A stretch of 64,000 nt of DNA, taken from NCBI RefSeq assembly GCF_032302195.1, contig NZ_CP135275.1, positions 3,968,001 to 4,032,000 on the forward strand, given 5' to 3'. The notes beneath the pieces were generated by a model that did not search any database, was not told the DNA's origin, and was given only the letters and a program-made list of their open reading frames with translations. This DNA comes from Paenibacillus sp. MMS20-IR301. Lineage in GTDB: Bacteria; Bacillota; Bacilli; Paenibacillales; Paenibacillaceae. How positions within the stretch are numbered: position 1 is the first letter of the stretch; the number at the start of each line of letters is the position of its first letter. The position numbers and the translations under genes were made by a program. Shown here one piece after another: positions 1 to 9,342 of this stretch.

Positions 1-621
1 GGTCCGGGCATAGGCCCCGCTTATCAGTGGCGGAACCTCTCCGGCGAACCCGGCTTCTGCCAGGGCAGAATAGTCCCGGGCGCTTGCCAAAAAACCGATT
101 TCGTTCTCAACCTGCACCATAATAACTGTATTCTGCTCCCCGTCAACATCCTTCAGATGCTTCATCAGGCTTGTGAAAGCCTTTGCATCTGCTGCAACAG
201 CAGCCTCGCATAATGGAGAGATCGTAGTAGAAGGAATATCACCTTTGTAGCAGGCCCGGAAATAGGTCGTATAATCCCGTTTCACCCATTCCGGCACATA
301 GGAGGAAACTCCGTTCTTCCACAGTCCGAACCACAGGAAGACAAGCCGCACCTGCTCCTCCCGGGCTTGTTCAATGATTCCGTCAACCAGGGAGTAATCG
401 AACTGATGCTGCACAGGCTCAAGCTGCTCCCAGTATATCGGGACGATCAGCGTATTTAAATGCAAGCCCCTTAAGGAAGGCCAGACCTGTTCCGCCATAT
501 AAGTTAAAGACGAAGCGCTGGAATTATGAATCTCTCCGCCCAGGGCAACGAACGGTTTCCCGTCTACCCAAAGGGTCGTAAGCCCTTGATTATCACGTTC
601 AAGATAAGGTATAGATTGCAT
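1..621 (-). CDS. GH35-type beta-galactosidase, N-terminal part (runs off the window)
   Basis: The reading frame starts with ATG at 619-621 and stays open to base 1, giving the first 207 residues. The start reads MQSIPYLERDNQGLTTLWVD, followed by PFVALGGEIHNSSAS and then WPSLRGLHLNTLIVPIYWEQLEP. This matches the beginning of the GH35 (beta/alpha)8 barrel of the short beta-galactosidases that carry a DUF5597-like tail. The motif VQVENEIG near residue 183 corresponds to the family acid/base region (ENE). No signal peptide is present, so it should act inside the cell, removing galactosyl residues from imported oligosaccharides. It is the last visible gene of the minus-strand locus, 23 bases after the permease at 645-1514. 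Substrate is inferred from family only. Confidence 0.8.
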   Translation of the reverse strand, partial: MQSIPYLERDNQGLTTLWVDGKPFVALGGEIHNSSASSLTYMAEQVWPSLRGLHLNTLIVPIYWEQLEPVQHQFDYSLVDGIIEQAREEQVRLVFLWFGLWKNGVSSYVPEWVKRDYTTYFRACYKGDIPSTTISPLCEAAVAADAKAFTSLMKHLKDVDGEQNTVIMVQVENEIGFLASARDYSALAEAGFAGEVPPLISGAYART

Positions 622-644
622 ACCGGCTTCTCCTCTCTGGCTGC

Positions 645-1514
645 TCAGCCTTTAACCGAGCCAATCATGGCCCCTTTGACGAAATATTTCTGCAGGAACG
701 GATACACAATAATGATTGGTGTAATTGCAAAGATAACCGTTGCCGCCCGCAGCGTTCTCTCGTTATACATGAGGTTAACGGATGAAGCGATACCCGGGAC
801 AAGCGCATTCTCATCCGTAATGAACTGGCGGATTTTCATCTGCAGCGGGAAGAGATCCGGATTCTGAATGAAGAGCAGCGGATGCTGGAACTGATTCCAT
901 AACACCACCCCGTAGAACAAGGCTAACGTAGCTAACACGGCTTTTGACAAGGGAAGCACGAACTGGAACAGCATCCGGAAATATCCGCTGCCTTCCAGGA
1001 AGGCCGCCTCCTCCAGCTCTTTCGGGAACTGCTTGAAGAAGGTTCTCATAATAATCAGGTTAAACGGATTAAGAATATGAGGCACAATTAACACTAACGG
1101 ATTATTATATAAGCCGATGCCCCGCACCGTCAGAAAGTAAGGAATGATTGGCGCTTTAAAGATCATTGCAATCACAACGCCGATCATCAGTACGGAACCC
1201 CAGCGGAACTCAGGCTTTGAGAGCGGGTAAGCAAGTAAGGCTGTCATCAAGAGAGCCAGCACCGTTCCGATCAGCGTTGAGCCAAAGGTCAGAAAGAATG
1301 ATTTCCACAGGTCCAGACGGTCCACAATATAACCCCAGGAAGCAAAGGTGAACTCCTTCGGCCAAAGCGTTACCAAGTTCAGATCTACAACCCGCTTTGA
1401 GCTGAATGAGGTAGCCAGAACAGACAACAGAGGAACCAGTGCAATGACCGCCAAGACCAGTAACGCCGCCGTAATTACCGCTGTAAACAGTTTATCTCCT
1501 TTAGATTCGTACAT
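645..1514 (-). CDS. Sugar ABC transporter permease, LplC/YtcP type
   Basis: Integral membrane permease of a carbohydrate ABC importer, about 289 residues, with six predicted membrane segments. The EAA loop, which contacts the ATPase, reads EEAAFLEGSGYFRMLFQFVLPLSKAV. The ending LQKYFVKGAMIGSVKG is typical of the LplC subfamily. An upstream in-frame ATG exists at 1532, but it lies inside the preceding gene. The ATG at 1514 follows that gene's stop by one base and has GGAGGG about 11 bases before it, so it is preferred. It pairs with the permease at 1516-2463. No ATPase gene is visible, which is normal for this class because a shared MsmX/UgpC-type ATPase serves many importers. No binding-protein gene for this importer is visible either; it may lie beyond base 1. 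Confidence 0.9.
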   Translation of the reverse strand: MYESKGDKLFTAVITAALLVLAVIALVPLLSVLATSFSSKRVVDLNLVTLWPKEFTFASWGYIVDRLDLWKSFFLTFGSTLIGTVLALLMTALLAYPLSKPEFRWGSVLMIGVVIAMIFKAPIIPYFLTVRGIGLYNNPLVLIVPHILNPFNLIIMRTFFKQFPKELEEAAFLEGSGYFRMLFQFVLPLSKAVLATLALFYGVVLWNQFQHPLLFIQNPDLFPLQMKIRQFITDENALVPGIASSVNLMYNERTLRAATVIFAITPIIIVYPFLQKYFVKGAMIGSVKG

Positions 1515-1515
1515 C

Positions 1516-2463
1516 TTACCACAGCCCTCCATCTGACACTTTATTCGAAATTTTGTTGAAGGTATAAACCAGGGTGAAGCCGATTACGGACTGGAATATC
1601 CCTACTGCTGTTGCAAAGCTGTACTGTGCCTGCTGAATACCGGTTCGGAATACATAGGTATCCAGGATATCTCCCACGCTGTACGTCATTGGCGTCAGCA
1701 GGTTAAACACCTGATCAAAGCCAAGCTCCATGAAATTACCGATATCCAGTAACAGAAGCACCACCACCGTAGGGAGAAGCAGCGGGAACGTAATATGCCG
1801 GATCTGTCTGAAACGGGACGCACCGTCAATCATCGCGGATTCATACAGCTGCGGGTCAATGGCGCTGATGGCTGCCATATAGACAATGGTTCCCCAGCCT
1901 GCATCTCTCCAGATAGAGGTCAGCACATAGATCGGACGAAAGAACGCACTGTCCTGCATAGCGAGGATTGGTTCATGGCCAAACCAGCCAAGGATGATAT
2001 TGAAGAATCCGTTAATCGAGAAAAGATCAAACACGATACCGGAAACGATGACCCAGGACAGAAAATGCGGAATGTAGAGTGCGGTCTGCACGCTTTTCTT
2101 GACCACAGATTTACGGATTTCATTAATCATGAGTGCAAATAAGACCGGAATCGGAAAGACCAGTACGATCTTCAGCAGGCCAAGGATAAGCGTGTTCCCG
2201 AAGACCCGGATGAAATCAGGGTAGTGGAGCAGGCTCTGAAAATGCTTAAACCCTACCCACGGGCTGTCCAGAAATCCTTTGAATACGGAATAGTCCTTGA
2301 AAGCGATTACGGTTCCGAACAATGGAATGTATTTGAATACGATTAGAAATAACATACCGGGAATAGCCATCACGTACAGCGGCCATAAATTTTTCATTGC
2401 AGAACTCTTCGCTAAACTTTTGTTTTTTTGAACTTTCGTTCGATGTAAATTAACGCTCCCCAC
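1516..2463 (-). CDS. Sugar ABC transporter permease, LplB type
   Basis: Partner permease, about 315 residues. The first membrane segment is MKNLWPLYVMAIPGMLFLIVF. The EAA loop reads YESAMIDGASRFRQIRHITFPLL. The open frame extends to 2661, but that part has no family similarity and carries a promoter (-10 at 2510-2515). The GTG at 2461-2463 has GGAGGG (2471-2476) seven bases upstream and gives the usual family length, so I chose it. An ATG at 2463-2465 in another frame stops after 16 codons. Probable role: forms the channel with the LplC-type subunit to bring in the oligosaccharide cut by the neighbouring hydrolases. Confidence 0.88.
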   Translation of the reverse strand: MGSVNLHRTKVQKNKSLAKSSAMKNLWPLYVMAIPGMLFLIVFKYIPLFGTVIAFKDYSVFKGFLDSPWVGFKHFQSLLHYPDFIRVFGNTLILGLLKIVLVFPIPVLFALMINEIRKSVVKKSVQTALYIPHFLSWVIVSGIVFDLFSINGFFNIILGWFGHEPILAMQDSAFFRPIYVLTSIWRDAGWGTIVYMAAISAIDPQLYESAMIDGASRFRQIRHITFPLLLPTVVVLLLLDIGNFMELGFDQVFNLLTPMTYSVGDILDTYVFRTGIQQAQYSFATAVGIFQSVIGFTLVYTFNKISNKVSDGGLW

Positions 2464-2509
2464 ATCGTTTCCCTCCAGCTTTATGAATGTATTTGTATTT
2501 GATAAGCTC

Positions 2510-2568
2510 ACTATACGGGAGCCCGGAAGACAGCTCAAAGGGGCATTTTTAAGTAAATACAAGGTCAT
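2510..2568 (-). promoter_or_regulatory. Promoter with YesN-type upstream box (copy A), for the permease/GH35 genes
   Basis: On the minus strand, -35 TTGAGC (2533-2538) is followed by a 17-base spacer and -10 TATAGT (2510-2515). Upstream lies a box that on the plus strand reads TAAG-TAAATA-CAAGG-TCAT from 2550. The same arrangement occurs at 5400-5458 and 9010-9064, with TAAG beginning exactly 17 bases from the first base of the -35 in all three. I infer that this is the binding site of the local YesN regulator. Confidence 0.72.
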
Positions 2569-2655
2569 TTTATAGTTTGTATAAAACGCTTTCATCGGAA
2601 AATTTTTATATAAACATGAATAATAATCCTTGTTATAGGAATTAAACTTAATAAG

Positions 2656-2695
2656 AGCCATTCTGGACAGAATGATCCTCTGTTCAGGGATGGCT
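2656..2695 (-). terminator. Possible hairpin after the GH106/GH2-like gene
   Basis: Inverted repeat with arms 2656-2671 (AGCCATTCTGGACAGA) and 2679-2695 (TCTGTTCAGGGATGGCT). It has internal mismatches and is followed on the minus strand only by CTCTTATT, not a strong T tract. It could partly terminate transcription between the hydrolase and the permeases. Confidence 0.4.
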
Positions 2696-2717
2696 CATAC
2701 TTCTTTCTACTAATTTA

Positions 2718-5366
2718 TTAACTTAAAATCCGGACTGGGCCAAGAAGCCCGCTTGGGTCCTGCTGGGCAAATGCCGATAAGAAATCCCTCTCTCTCTTCA
2801 CGAGCGTATTCGTAACTTCAACCACCAGCCTGTTGGTCCCTTGCTTCAGAAGGCCTGGCTCGATCTCCATGCGGTAAGGCGGACAAATGCGCACACCGGC
2901 CCGGCTTCCGTTAATCCATACCTCTGCTGTTTCATGAACACCGCCCAGGTCTATGACAGCCGGTGAAGCAGCCTTATTCCAAGCAAATTCCGTCTCATAG
3001 CGGAAGGTGCCGGAGAACCGGGGCAGATAATCCGGCCTGCTCATATTGTGCAGTGACGTCAGCTGCCCCCATTCCGTGAACCTCGGGTATTGCTTGGCTT
3101 CAGCAATAGAGACGTTCCACTCCCCTCCGAGCACAAGCTCTGATTCCGCTTGGCCTATGGCCGGAACGGCCTTGCCTGCAATGCCCGGCCCATGGAGAAT
3201 AAGAACGGACTCATAGGGACTAAGCACAAGCTCTACTTCCAGTCCGTCAGCCCCATTGCGAGTACTTAAAAGCGTCAACCGGTTCAAGAAGGCGTCATAG
3301 GCATATAATTCCCCTTGAACAGGCAGAGCGATTGCCGTGCAGATCGTCTGGTACGGATGCTCATTAAAGAACATAAAGACATCCAGCTCATCATGGACAT
3401 AGTGGTAGTTCCGCAGATACGGCTCATACTGGCCGGCTTTAACATCATAGTATCCATCAGACAGCAGCGCCTCCGCCAGATCTCCCAGCGCAACAACCTG
3501 CACAGACTGGTTATCAGCAAGCCGTGACAGTTCGGCTGTATCCTCCACGCCTTCACTTGCCCGGGCTGGCAGGCCGTCCACAAAGCGGATCTCCAGCCCT
3601 TGACCGGCAAACTCAGCCAAACGCCGGAGCATGGCTGCCGGAAGTGCTTCTGCATAAGGCACAATTAAGCAGCTGTAGTCCTCGTTCGTCACATGCAGCT
3701 TGCCGTTTATTACGCTAGCCATATCGAGCAGAGCATCAACGGGAAGCACGTCGCAGTCAATCTGATGCTGCATCAGCTGCTTCACAGGCTTATGGAAGTA
3801 CATCGCGGCACCCGACCACTCTGCCTCGGCGTGATACAGGACGGCCGCGGTCGCCACATGTCTGCCGCCGCTAATCAGGTGACTGATCCGGTTCATGTAC
3901 TGATTTAACCCTTTGTAGTACCGGAATTGCGGATTCTCACCGCTGGCATACATATGCGGCGGGCAGTCCGGATCCGGAAATTTCTTCTGCGAGAAGGCAT
4001 GCGGCACGAAATAATTCACTCCGCGTACGAGCATATGATCCGTGAGCCATTTCATCAGCTTCAAGCCTTCAGCCCAGCCATAAGCACCGTATACCTCACA
4101 CATTGTCCGGCCTTGCTTCTTGGGATCAATATGCCCCAGGGACACCCCCAGCTTAGCCAGCCCATAGTGGAAAAATTCGCTGTCTGTTTCCCTCGGCACC
4201 ATGCGGAATGGAAGCTCATCGAACCCGGGTACAATCTGCCACAGCACTACATCAATACCTGACATGTCTTGCCCCCACAATGAACGGTAGAAATGCCCGG
4301 CACCTGAGCCGAGTCTGGCATGCACGTTGTTGTCTTCGAGCACATGCCCGATGTATTCTACCCCGCGCGCCCGGCACCAGTCTCCGATTTGGCTGCAGAA
4401 ATGCTCTGCATACAGTTTGCTGACAATATTCATATAGGTGTATCTTATATGGTCTGCCCGTTCCCCCGCTTCATACCACAGGAGATACAGCTCTTTACGG
4501 TAGTCTTCGCCAAGCGCCTGTTCAAGCAGAGCCGGCATTTCCCGGCTCCATGGAAGCACTACCCCCTTCTTTCCGGGCTTCGATTCAAAATCAAAGGTCG
4601 CCGTATCATTATAGAAGCCGGGTTCATCCGAGAAGAAGCCGGCGATTGTCTTCCCGAACTCATCCTTATACCGCTCATAAAAAGCCTCGTACACCGTATC
4701 CAGCAGGATGCGCACGGAATCGCGGTCCAGCGGATTCAGATAATCCTCCTGGCTCTTGCTGCCGCCGCTCCTATTCTCTGAGACAATAAAAATCCGCCAG
4801 TAGCCTTCAGGGATATCCCAATACAGAATCCCGTCCTCAGCATGGTCTGTTATATCAATACTTTCAGAGAGCAATGTTCCATCGTGCGGGTCGCGGCGGA
4901 CCGCAATTACTGACACCAGTTTATTCATACCTGTTGCATAGTCAGTCGTCGAGTAGGTCGGCCGCATGCCGCTCATCAGCAAGGTGTCCAGCAGAAGCGA
5001 CGTCCCTTCCGCCGGACCGATCGTATCAATATAACGTTCACCCAGGAATAACCGTTGAAGCTCTTCCGGCGCCTCCGTGACTTTCCCCGCGGCATGTCCG
5101 GTCGGGAAGTGATCGTCATCCAGAATCCAGACCTTCATCCCCCTGCTGCGGGCTTCATCCAGAATAATGTCCATATCCTTCCACCACTTTGGACCGAGAA
5201 AATCCGGATGCGGCCGGGCCTCAATACAAACAGCACCGATACCTGCTTCATTAACCCGGGCTATTTCCTGCCGGATAACATGCTCCTCTTCCCCTTGCTG
5301 CCATAGAAAAGGAAGTAAATAATTTGCTTCTGTACCTTCAAGTATTTCTTGAAGCCGGATATTCAT
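2718..5366 (-). CDS. Large intracellular glycoside hydrolase, GH106/GH2-like
   Basis: An 882-residue protein without signal peptide. The N-terminal half looks like a (beta/alpha)8 hydrolase barrel: PHPDFLGPKWWKDMD and MKVWILDDDHFPTGHAAG are typical of the alpha-L-rhamnosidase-like (GH106) group. The motif GFFSDEPGFYND (about residue 240) probably carries a catalytic acid. The last ~150 residues form a GH2-type sugar-binding jelly roll (DLGGVHETAEVWINGSRAG, GTNRLVVEVTNTL). The likely role is removal of terminal sugars from a plant-type glycan after import. The ATG at 5366 has AGAAGGGTGG six bases upstream. It has its own promoter (5400-5458) and lies downstream of the YesN gene. The exact family and substrate are uncertain; an unassigned GH2-superfamily member is the main alternative. 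Confidence 0.7.
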   Translation of the reverse strand: MNIRLQEILEGTEANYLLPFLWQQGEEEHVIRQEIARVNEAGIGAVCIEARPHPDFLGPKWWKDMDIILDEARSRGMKVWILDDDHFPTGHAAGKVTEAPEELQRLFLGERYIDTIGPAEGTSLLLDTLLMSGMRPTYSTTDYATGMNKLVSVIAVRRDPHDGTLLSESIDITDHAEDGILYWDIPEGYWRIFIVSENRSGGSKSQEDYLNPLDRDSVRILLDTVYEAFYERYKDEFGKTIAGFFSDEPGFYNDTATFDFESKPGKKGVVLPWSREMPALLEQALGEDYRKELYLLWYEAGERADHIRYTYMNIVSKLYAEHFCSQIGDWCRARGVEYIGHVLEDNNVHARLGSGAGHFYRSLWGQDMSGIDVVLWQIVPGFDELPFRMVPRETDSEFFHYGLAKLGVSLGHIDPKKQGRTMCEVYGAYGWAEGLKLMKWLTDHMLVRGVNYFVPHAFSQKKFPDPDCPPHMYASGENPQFRYYKGLNQYMNRISHLISGGRHVATAAVLYHAEAEWSGAAMYFHKPVKQLMQHQIDCDVLPVDALLDMASVINGKLHVTNEDYSCLIVPYAEALPAAMLRRLAEFAGQGLEIRFVDGLPARASEGVEDTAELSRLADNQSVQVVALGDLAEALLSDGYYDVKAGQYEPYLRNYHYVHDELDVFMFFNEHPYQTICTAIALPVQGELYAYDAFLNRLTLLSTRNGADGLEVELVLSPYESVLILHGPGIAGKAVPAIGQAESELVLGGEWNVSIAEAKQYPRFTEWGQLTSLHNMSRPDYLPRFSGTFRYETEFAWNKAASPAVIDLGGVHETAEVWINGSRAGVRICPPYRMEIEPGLLKQGTNRLVVEVTNTLVKRERDFLSAFAQQDPSGLLGPVRILS

Positions 5367-5399
5367 GTTGAACCACCCTTCTGTATTCGCTTACAACCC

Positions 5400-5458
5400 A
5401 CTATACTTTAATGAAATTCTTTGCTCAAAGGGGGGCATTTAAGAATTAACAAGGTCAT
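5400..5458 (-). promoter_or_regulatory. Promoter with YesN-type upstream box (copy B), for the GH106/GH2-like gene
   Basis: Minus-strand -35 TTGAGC (5423-5428), 17-base spacer, -10 TATAGT (5400-5405); both hexamers are identical to copy A. The box TAAG-AATTAA-CAAGG-TCAT starts at 5440 on the plus strand. A second GGGCAT element sits at 5433-5438. The start codon follows about 27 bases after the expected transcription start. Confidence 0.72.
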
Positions 5459-5517
5459 ATTTAAGGATTTGTAAATAAATAAGAACCCTTCCCCTGACGG
5501 CAAAAGGTCCCTGCAAT

Positions 5518-7098
5518 TTATTGCGAGAATTTCTTGCGGTACTCACTAGGCTTGACTCCTGCCAGCTTCTCAAACAGGCGGGTAAAGTGCTGGGTGTCTG
5601 AATAACCAACCATTTTACAAATCTCATACACCTTATAATTTGTTTTTTCCAGCAGCTCTTTGGCTTTGCCGATCCGGATCTTTGCCAGATAATTCAGGTA
5701 GGTGTCTCCTGTCTTCTGCTTAAATAACTGGCTTAGATAATACGAATTAATATAGAAACGGGAGGATAATTCTGCGAGACTGATAGGTTCATCATAATGC
5801 TTCGCTACAAAGCTCTTAACCTCTGCTATAACATCCTTTTTCAATGAAAGATTGTGCTCCTGCTTGAAGGCAATGATGCCGCGGATAACCTGAATCATCC
5901 AGTCTTCAAGACTTTCCATGGTCCGGAACCGGGAGATCCCTTCCAGAGCCAGGATATGATTGCCCAGAATATCATGGTTCTGAACTTGCTCGAAGGACAT
6001 TTTGCGTACACTTACCAGCAGAATTTGTAAACATAAGGACTGCAGATCAGCAAGGTTATTGCCCGGGTCTACCGCTACTTCACGCAGAAGTCCGCGAATC
6101 AGCTGTATGCAGCTTTCTTCATCCATTTGCTCCAGGGAAGACTCCAGCTCATTTAACGTTTCAACAGGAATCAAATACCGTTTCCCTGACAAGTTCAGCA
6201 TTTCCGAATACATAATGATGGAATTCGTTCCTTTCAGCACCTTATAGCTCAATGCGTGACAGGCCTCCTCGAATGAGGCGCCAATTTCACCGGCATTCCG
6301 CTTCATTGCTCCGATTCCTATAGTCATAATACAATTCAATTTATGGGAAGCCTCTTCTCTTAATCCCTGAAAAGCATATTGCAGCTCCGGGTAGCGGATG
6401 TCCCCGTTGTGTACAATTACAACCGCTATTTGTGAACTGGAATAGCGTACCTGATACACCTTCTGATAGGGCTCCAAGGCCAACTCGATCAGGCTGAATA
6501 CGGCTTCCAGCTCAGCATCCCCCAGCCTGCCCGCCCCGCTGTGAATTTCTGCCACAGCACTGATATATCTTGAATTCTCAAGCGGAATCCCGGTAATTCT
6601 AAGCAGCTCGTCTACATGGATTTTGTTGTCCAGGCCGGCATCAATTAAATCACGCAAGGCGCTTTGCACCATCCGCGTATTTACTTCCACCTTAAGACTG
6701 GCCAGCTCTTTAAGCTTCGCCTGTTCGGCTTGCAGCTTTTCCATAACCTGGCGCAGGCATTTCTGCAGCTCCTCTTCCTCCACCGGCTTATTCAAGAAGT
6801 ATTGGACTCCTAATTGGATCCCTTTACGGGCATATTCAAACTCCGCATAACCGCTTAACAGGATAAATTTTGCTGTGCAGCCCTCTTCCTGCAGCATGTG
6901 AATCATTTCAAGCCCATCGGCCTTAGGCATGCAGATATCGGTAATTATAATATCCGGATTACTTTGCCGGATTTGGGCATATCCTTCAAGTCCGTTGTTG
7001 GCAGAGCCTATGATTTCACATTCAGGAACGTAACTGGCCAGAATGGCCTGAAGGCCATCTACTATGTTTTTCTCATCGTCTACCAGGAATACCTTCAT
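5518..7098 (-). CDS. AraC-type response regulator, YesN family (locus 1)
   Basis: A 526-residue cytoplasmic regulator. The receiver domain (1-120) has the acidic pair DD at 7-8 and the phosphorylation site D54 in IITDICMPKADG, with K104 in LNKPVEEEEL. A middle linker resembling a degenerate GGDEF fold follows. A C-terminal AraC HTH ends VYEICKMVGYSDTQHFTRLFEKLAGVKPSEYRKKF. A strong GAGGAGG precedes ATG at 7098. It lies 35 bases downstream of the YesM-type kinase at 7134-8954, its evident partner. The matching boxes at the three nearby promoters make this gene the obvious candidate activator of the locus. Confidence 0.93.
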   Translation of the reverse strand: MKVFLVDDEKNIVDGLQAILASYVPECEIIGSANNGLEGYAQIRQSNPDIIITDICMPKADGLEMIHMLQEEGCTAKFILLSGYAEFEYARKGIQLGVQYFLNKPVEEEELQKCLRQVMEKLQAEQAKLKELASLKVEVNTRMVQSALRDLIDAGLDNKIHVDELLRITGIPLENSRYISAVAEIHSGAGRLGDAELEAVFSLIELALEPYQKVYQVRYSSSQIAVVIVHNGDIRYPELQYAFQGLREEASHKLNCIMTIGIGAMKRNAGEIGASFEEACHALSYKVLKGTNSIIMYSEMLNLSGKRYLIPVETLNELESSLEQMDEESCIQLIRGLLREVAVDPGNNLADLQSLCLQILLVSVRKMSFEQVQNHDILGNHILALEGISRFRTMESLEDWMIQVIRGIIAFKQEHNLSLKKDVIAEVKSFVAKHYDEPISLAELSSRFYINSYYLSQLFKQKTGDTYLNYLAKIRIGKAKELLEKTNYKVYEICKMVGYSDTQHFTRLFEKLAGVKPSEYRKKFSQ

Positions 7099-7133
7099 TA
7101 TAAGTACCTCCTCTATAGGATTCTCAGATGCAG

Positions 7134-8954
7134 TTAAATGCTGGGGAGATATAATTCAATGATCGTCCCGCGCTCATCGCTTGGAACAATGGCCAGATAG
7201 TAGGGATCACCATAATTCAATTTAATGCGTTCAGCTATATTCTTTAGACCCAAGCCCTTTCCAATCAGTTCCTTGGTCTGATCCAGCTTGAATTTATCGG
7301 AATTTGCATCCTCCAAGATCCCCTGCAGCTCCTCTTGCTTCACCCGTGACATGCCGCAGCCATCATCCGAGATCCGGATTACAATGCCTCCTTCAGCTGC
7401 CCATCTGCCTTCAATCACTATATTCATGGGCGTGCTATAGTCTTCGAAACCATGGATGATGCTATTCTCCACAATAGGCTGGAAGACGAGCGGGATCAAA
7501 TGGCACCGCTGCATTTCCTTTGAAAGTCTTATCTCCATATTAAAATGGTTGTCATAGCGGATATTCTGCAGCTTCAAATAGTTGGCCGTATACTCCAGCT
7601 CATCCCCGATGGAGTGCTGATCCCCTTCCTTACCGAGTGCAAGCCGGAACATCCGGGCCAGAATCTTAATCATATCCGAGACTTCCTTATCGCCTTTGAT
7701 AAGTGCCTTCATCCGAATCGATTCCAGCGTATTGTACAGCATATGCGGATTAATCTGGTTCTGCAGGGCCAGGAATTTCGCCTTACGGTGTTTAATCTCG
7801 GCAATATACACATCCTCTATTAAGGTACGGATTGTGCCGACCATTCTGTTGTAGCTGTTAACCAGACTGCCAATCTCGTCATTCGTAATCCGTGCGCTTT
7901 CGATAGGCACATAATGCCCGTTCTCGACCTGCTTCATGCTCCGGCGCAAAGCAATTATCGGTTTCGTAATTCTATAGCTCAGACCGAGCGAAAGCGCGCT
8001 CATTACCAGCCATCCGGCAACAATCGTTGTCCCGGTCACAACCTTGATTTTGTCGATTTTGACCAGCAGATTTTTGCGCGGGATCAAGGTTTTTATTATC
8101 AGGTCACCCAGCTCAGTGCTCCCGGTAATTACAATCTGCTCTTTATTGCTCGTCTCTGCTGAGTAGTCAAGGTTATCTTCCAGTATCTGGCTCCATGACA
8201 CCCGGCTGCTGGCTCCGTCTGAATGATACACAATATCGCCCGTAGCCGTACTGATGATGACACTTATACCGTATTTATCCCGGGCCAGCACAAAATCATG
8301 ATTCAATTCCAGCAGCTTATAGGGGTCCATGTCAATCAGCAGGACTCCCATCATGGCACCGCCGGAGTTAAACAATACTCTGCCGAGTGTTACCGCAGCC
8401 CCTTCCCCCGAATCCTCATAATAGGAGCGGTCATGCAGTCCGGTAACAAAAAAAGCGTTATCGGCATTTTTGATCTGCTTATACCAGTCCTGGGACAGCA
8501 GCTTGGCTTCATTGACTGTGCTGGTGATATTCGAATACTGATAGACGGTATCGTCCCGGCCGATCAGCATTACATTGTTTATCTCCGTCTTCAGCACGGC
8601 AACCCGCATAAGCACACGCTGAATCGTCATCCGCTGAAGGATCCGTTCATTCATATTATTCTGATAATCTTCACCAAGCTTATTAATCACATCATTATCT
8701 ACAAGGACTGATTTGGTGACTTTATCATACTCCCTCATAAATTCATTCAAGGAAGTCTCAATCTGCGATGTATAAATAGAAGCAAATTCCTGTGAAGACT
8801 CCTCTAGCCCGGTAGCAGCCTGATTATAAATGATAGCGCTCACAATAAGGAACGGAATAACGCTTGCTACCAGATAACCTGTCAGGAACTTTTGCTGCAG
8901 CCTCATGTTGGAAATCCTCATACTAATCTTCTGAAGTATTCGGTTAAGTTTCAT
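7134..8954 (-). CDS. Sensor histidine kinase, YesM family (locus 1)
   Basis: A 606-residue membrane kinase. TM1 spans about 24-44, an extracellular Cache-type sensor about 45-302, TM2 304-326 and HAMP about 328-380. The His_kinase domain has the phospho-acceptor H404 in LQNQINPHMLYNTLES. HATPase boxes follow: VFQPIVENSIIHGFED and ISDDGCGMS. It probably senses an extracellular sugar or binding-protein complex and phosphorylates the YesN regulator next to it. It has its own promoter (9010-9064), which suggests self-activation of the locus. Confidence 0.93.
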   Translation of the reverse strand: MKLNRILQKISMRISNMRLQQKFLTGYLVASVIPFLIVSAIIYNQAATGLEESSQEFASIYTSQIETSLNEFMREYDKVTKSVLVDNDVINKLGEDYQNNMNERILQRMTIQRVLMRVAVLKTEINNVMLIGRDDTVYQYSNITSTVNEAKLLSQDWYKQIKNADNAFFVTGLHDRSYYEDSGEGAAVTLGRVLFNSGGAMMGVLLIDMDPYKLLELNHDFVLARDKYGISVIISTATGDIVYHSDGASSRVSWSQILEDNLDYSAETSNKEQIVITGSTELGDLIIKTLIPRKNLLVKIDKIKVVTGTTIVAGWLVMSALSLGLSYRITKPIIALRRSMKQVENGHYVPIESARITNDEIGSLVNSYNRMVGTIRTLIEDVYIAEIKHRKAKFLALQNQINPHMLYNTLESIRMKALIKGDKEVSDMIKILARMFRLALGKEGDQHSIGDELEYTANYLKLQNIRYDNHFNMEIRLSKEMQRCHLIPLVFQPIVENSIIHGFEDYSTPMNIVIEGRWAAEGGIVIRISDDGCGMSRVKQEELQGILEDANSDKFKLDQTKELIGKGLGLKNIAERIKLNYGDPYYLAIVPSDERGTIIELYLPSI

Positions 8955-9009
8955 CTGAGAACCTGCTTCCGGTAGATAATCATGAACCTGTTGTTTCCGC
9001 TTTCAGTAC

Positions 9010-9064
9010 ACTATAAGCATTGTTATGGTTTATAACAACATGTCATTTTTAAGTTTTAACAGGG
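9010..9064 (-). promoter_or_regulatory. Promoter with YesN-type upstream box (copy C), for the YesM gene
   Basis: Minus-strand -35 TTGTTA (9033-9038), 17-base spacer, -10 TATAGT (9010-9015). The box TAAG-TTTTAA-CAGGG starts at 9050, the same 17-base offset from the -35 as in copies A and B. The -35 is embedded in an imperfect TTGTTAT...ATAACAA palindrome. Confidence 0.65.
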
Positions 9065-9342
9065 GGTAATTCCAGTTCATTATAAATCAATTTTGCGCCG
9101 CACGCTAAAGGGGAACGGTCCTTTACCTGCTCTCTGCAAAATTATTAGTATAAGTTGTGAAGATTGTGTTGACAAGCATTGACCGGCCCAAACTTCATGA
9201 TGTAGAATGCTGTTGGAATAATCAAACAATCCATATATTTTGAGGAGAAAGCGAGTAGCCAAGGCGGGGACAGCTGCGGCGGAAATATATTGTATTTGGT
9301 TTTTCACATACATTCGGCTCGTTTGCCTATAGGCCAGCCTAA

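Noticed and set aside
1516..2661. Longer form of the LplB permease beginning at 2661
   Set aside because: The added 66 residues have no family similarity and the segment contains a promoter, so the GTG at 2463 is preferred.
9080..9313. 77-codon open frame on the minus strand
   Set aside because: No ribosome binding site, no recognisable motifs, and it overlaps the repeat-rich non-coding interval.
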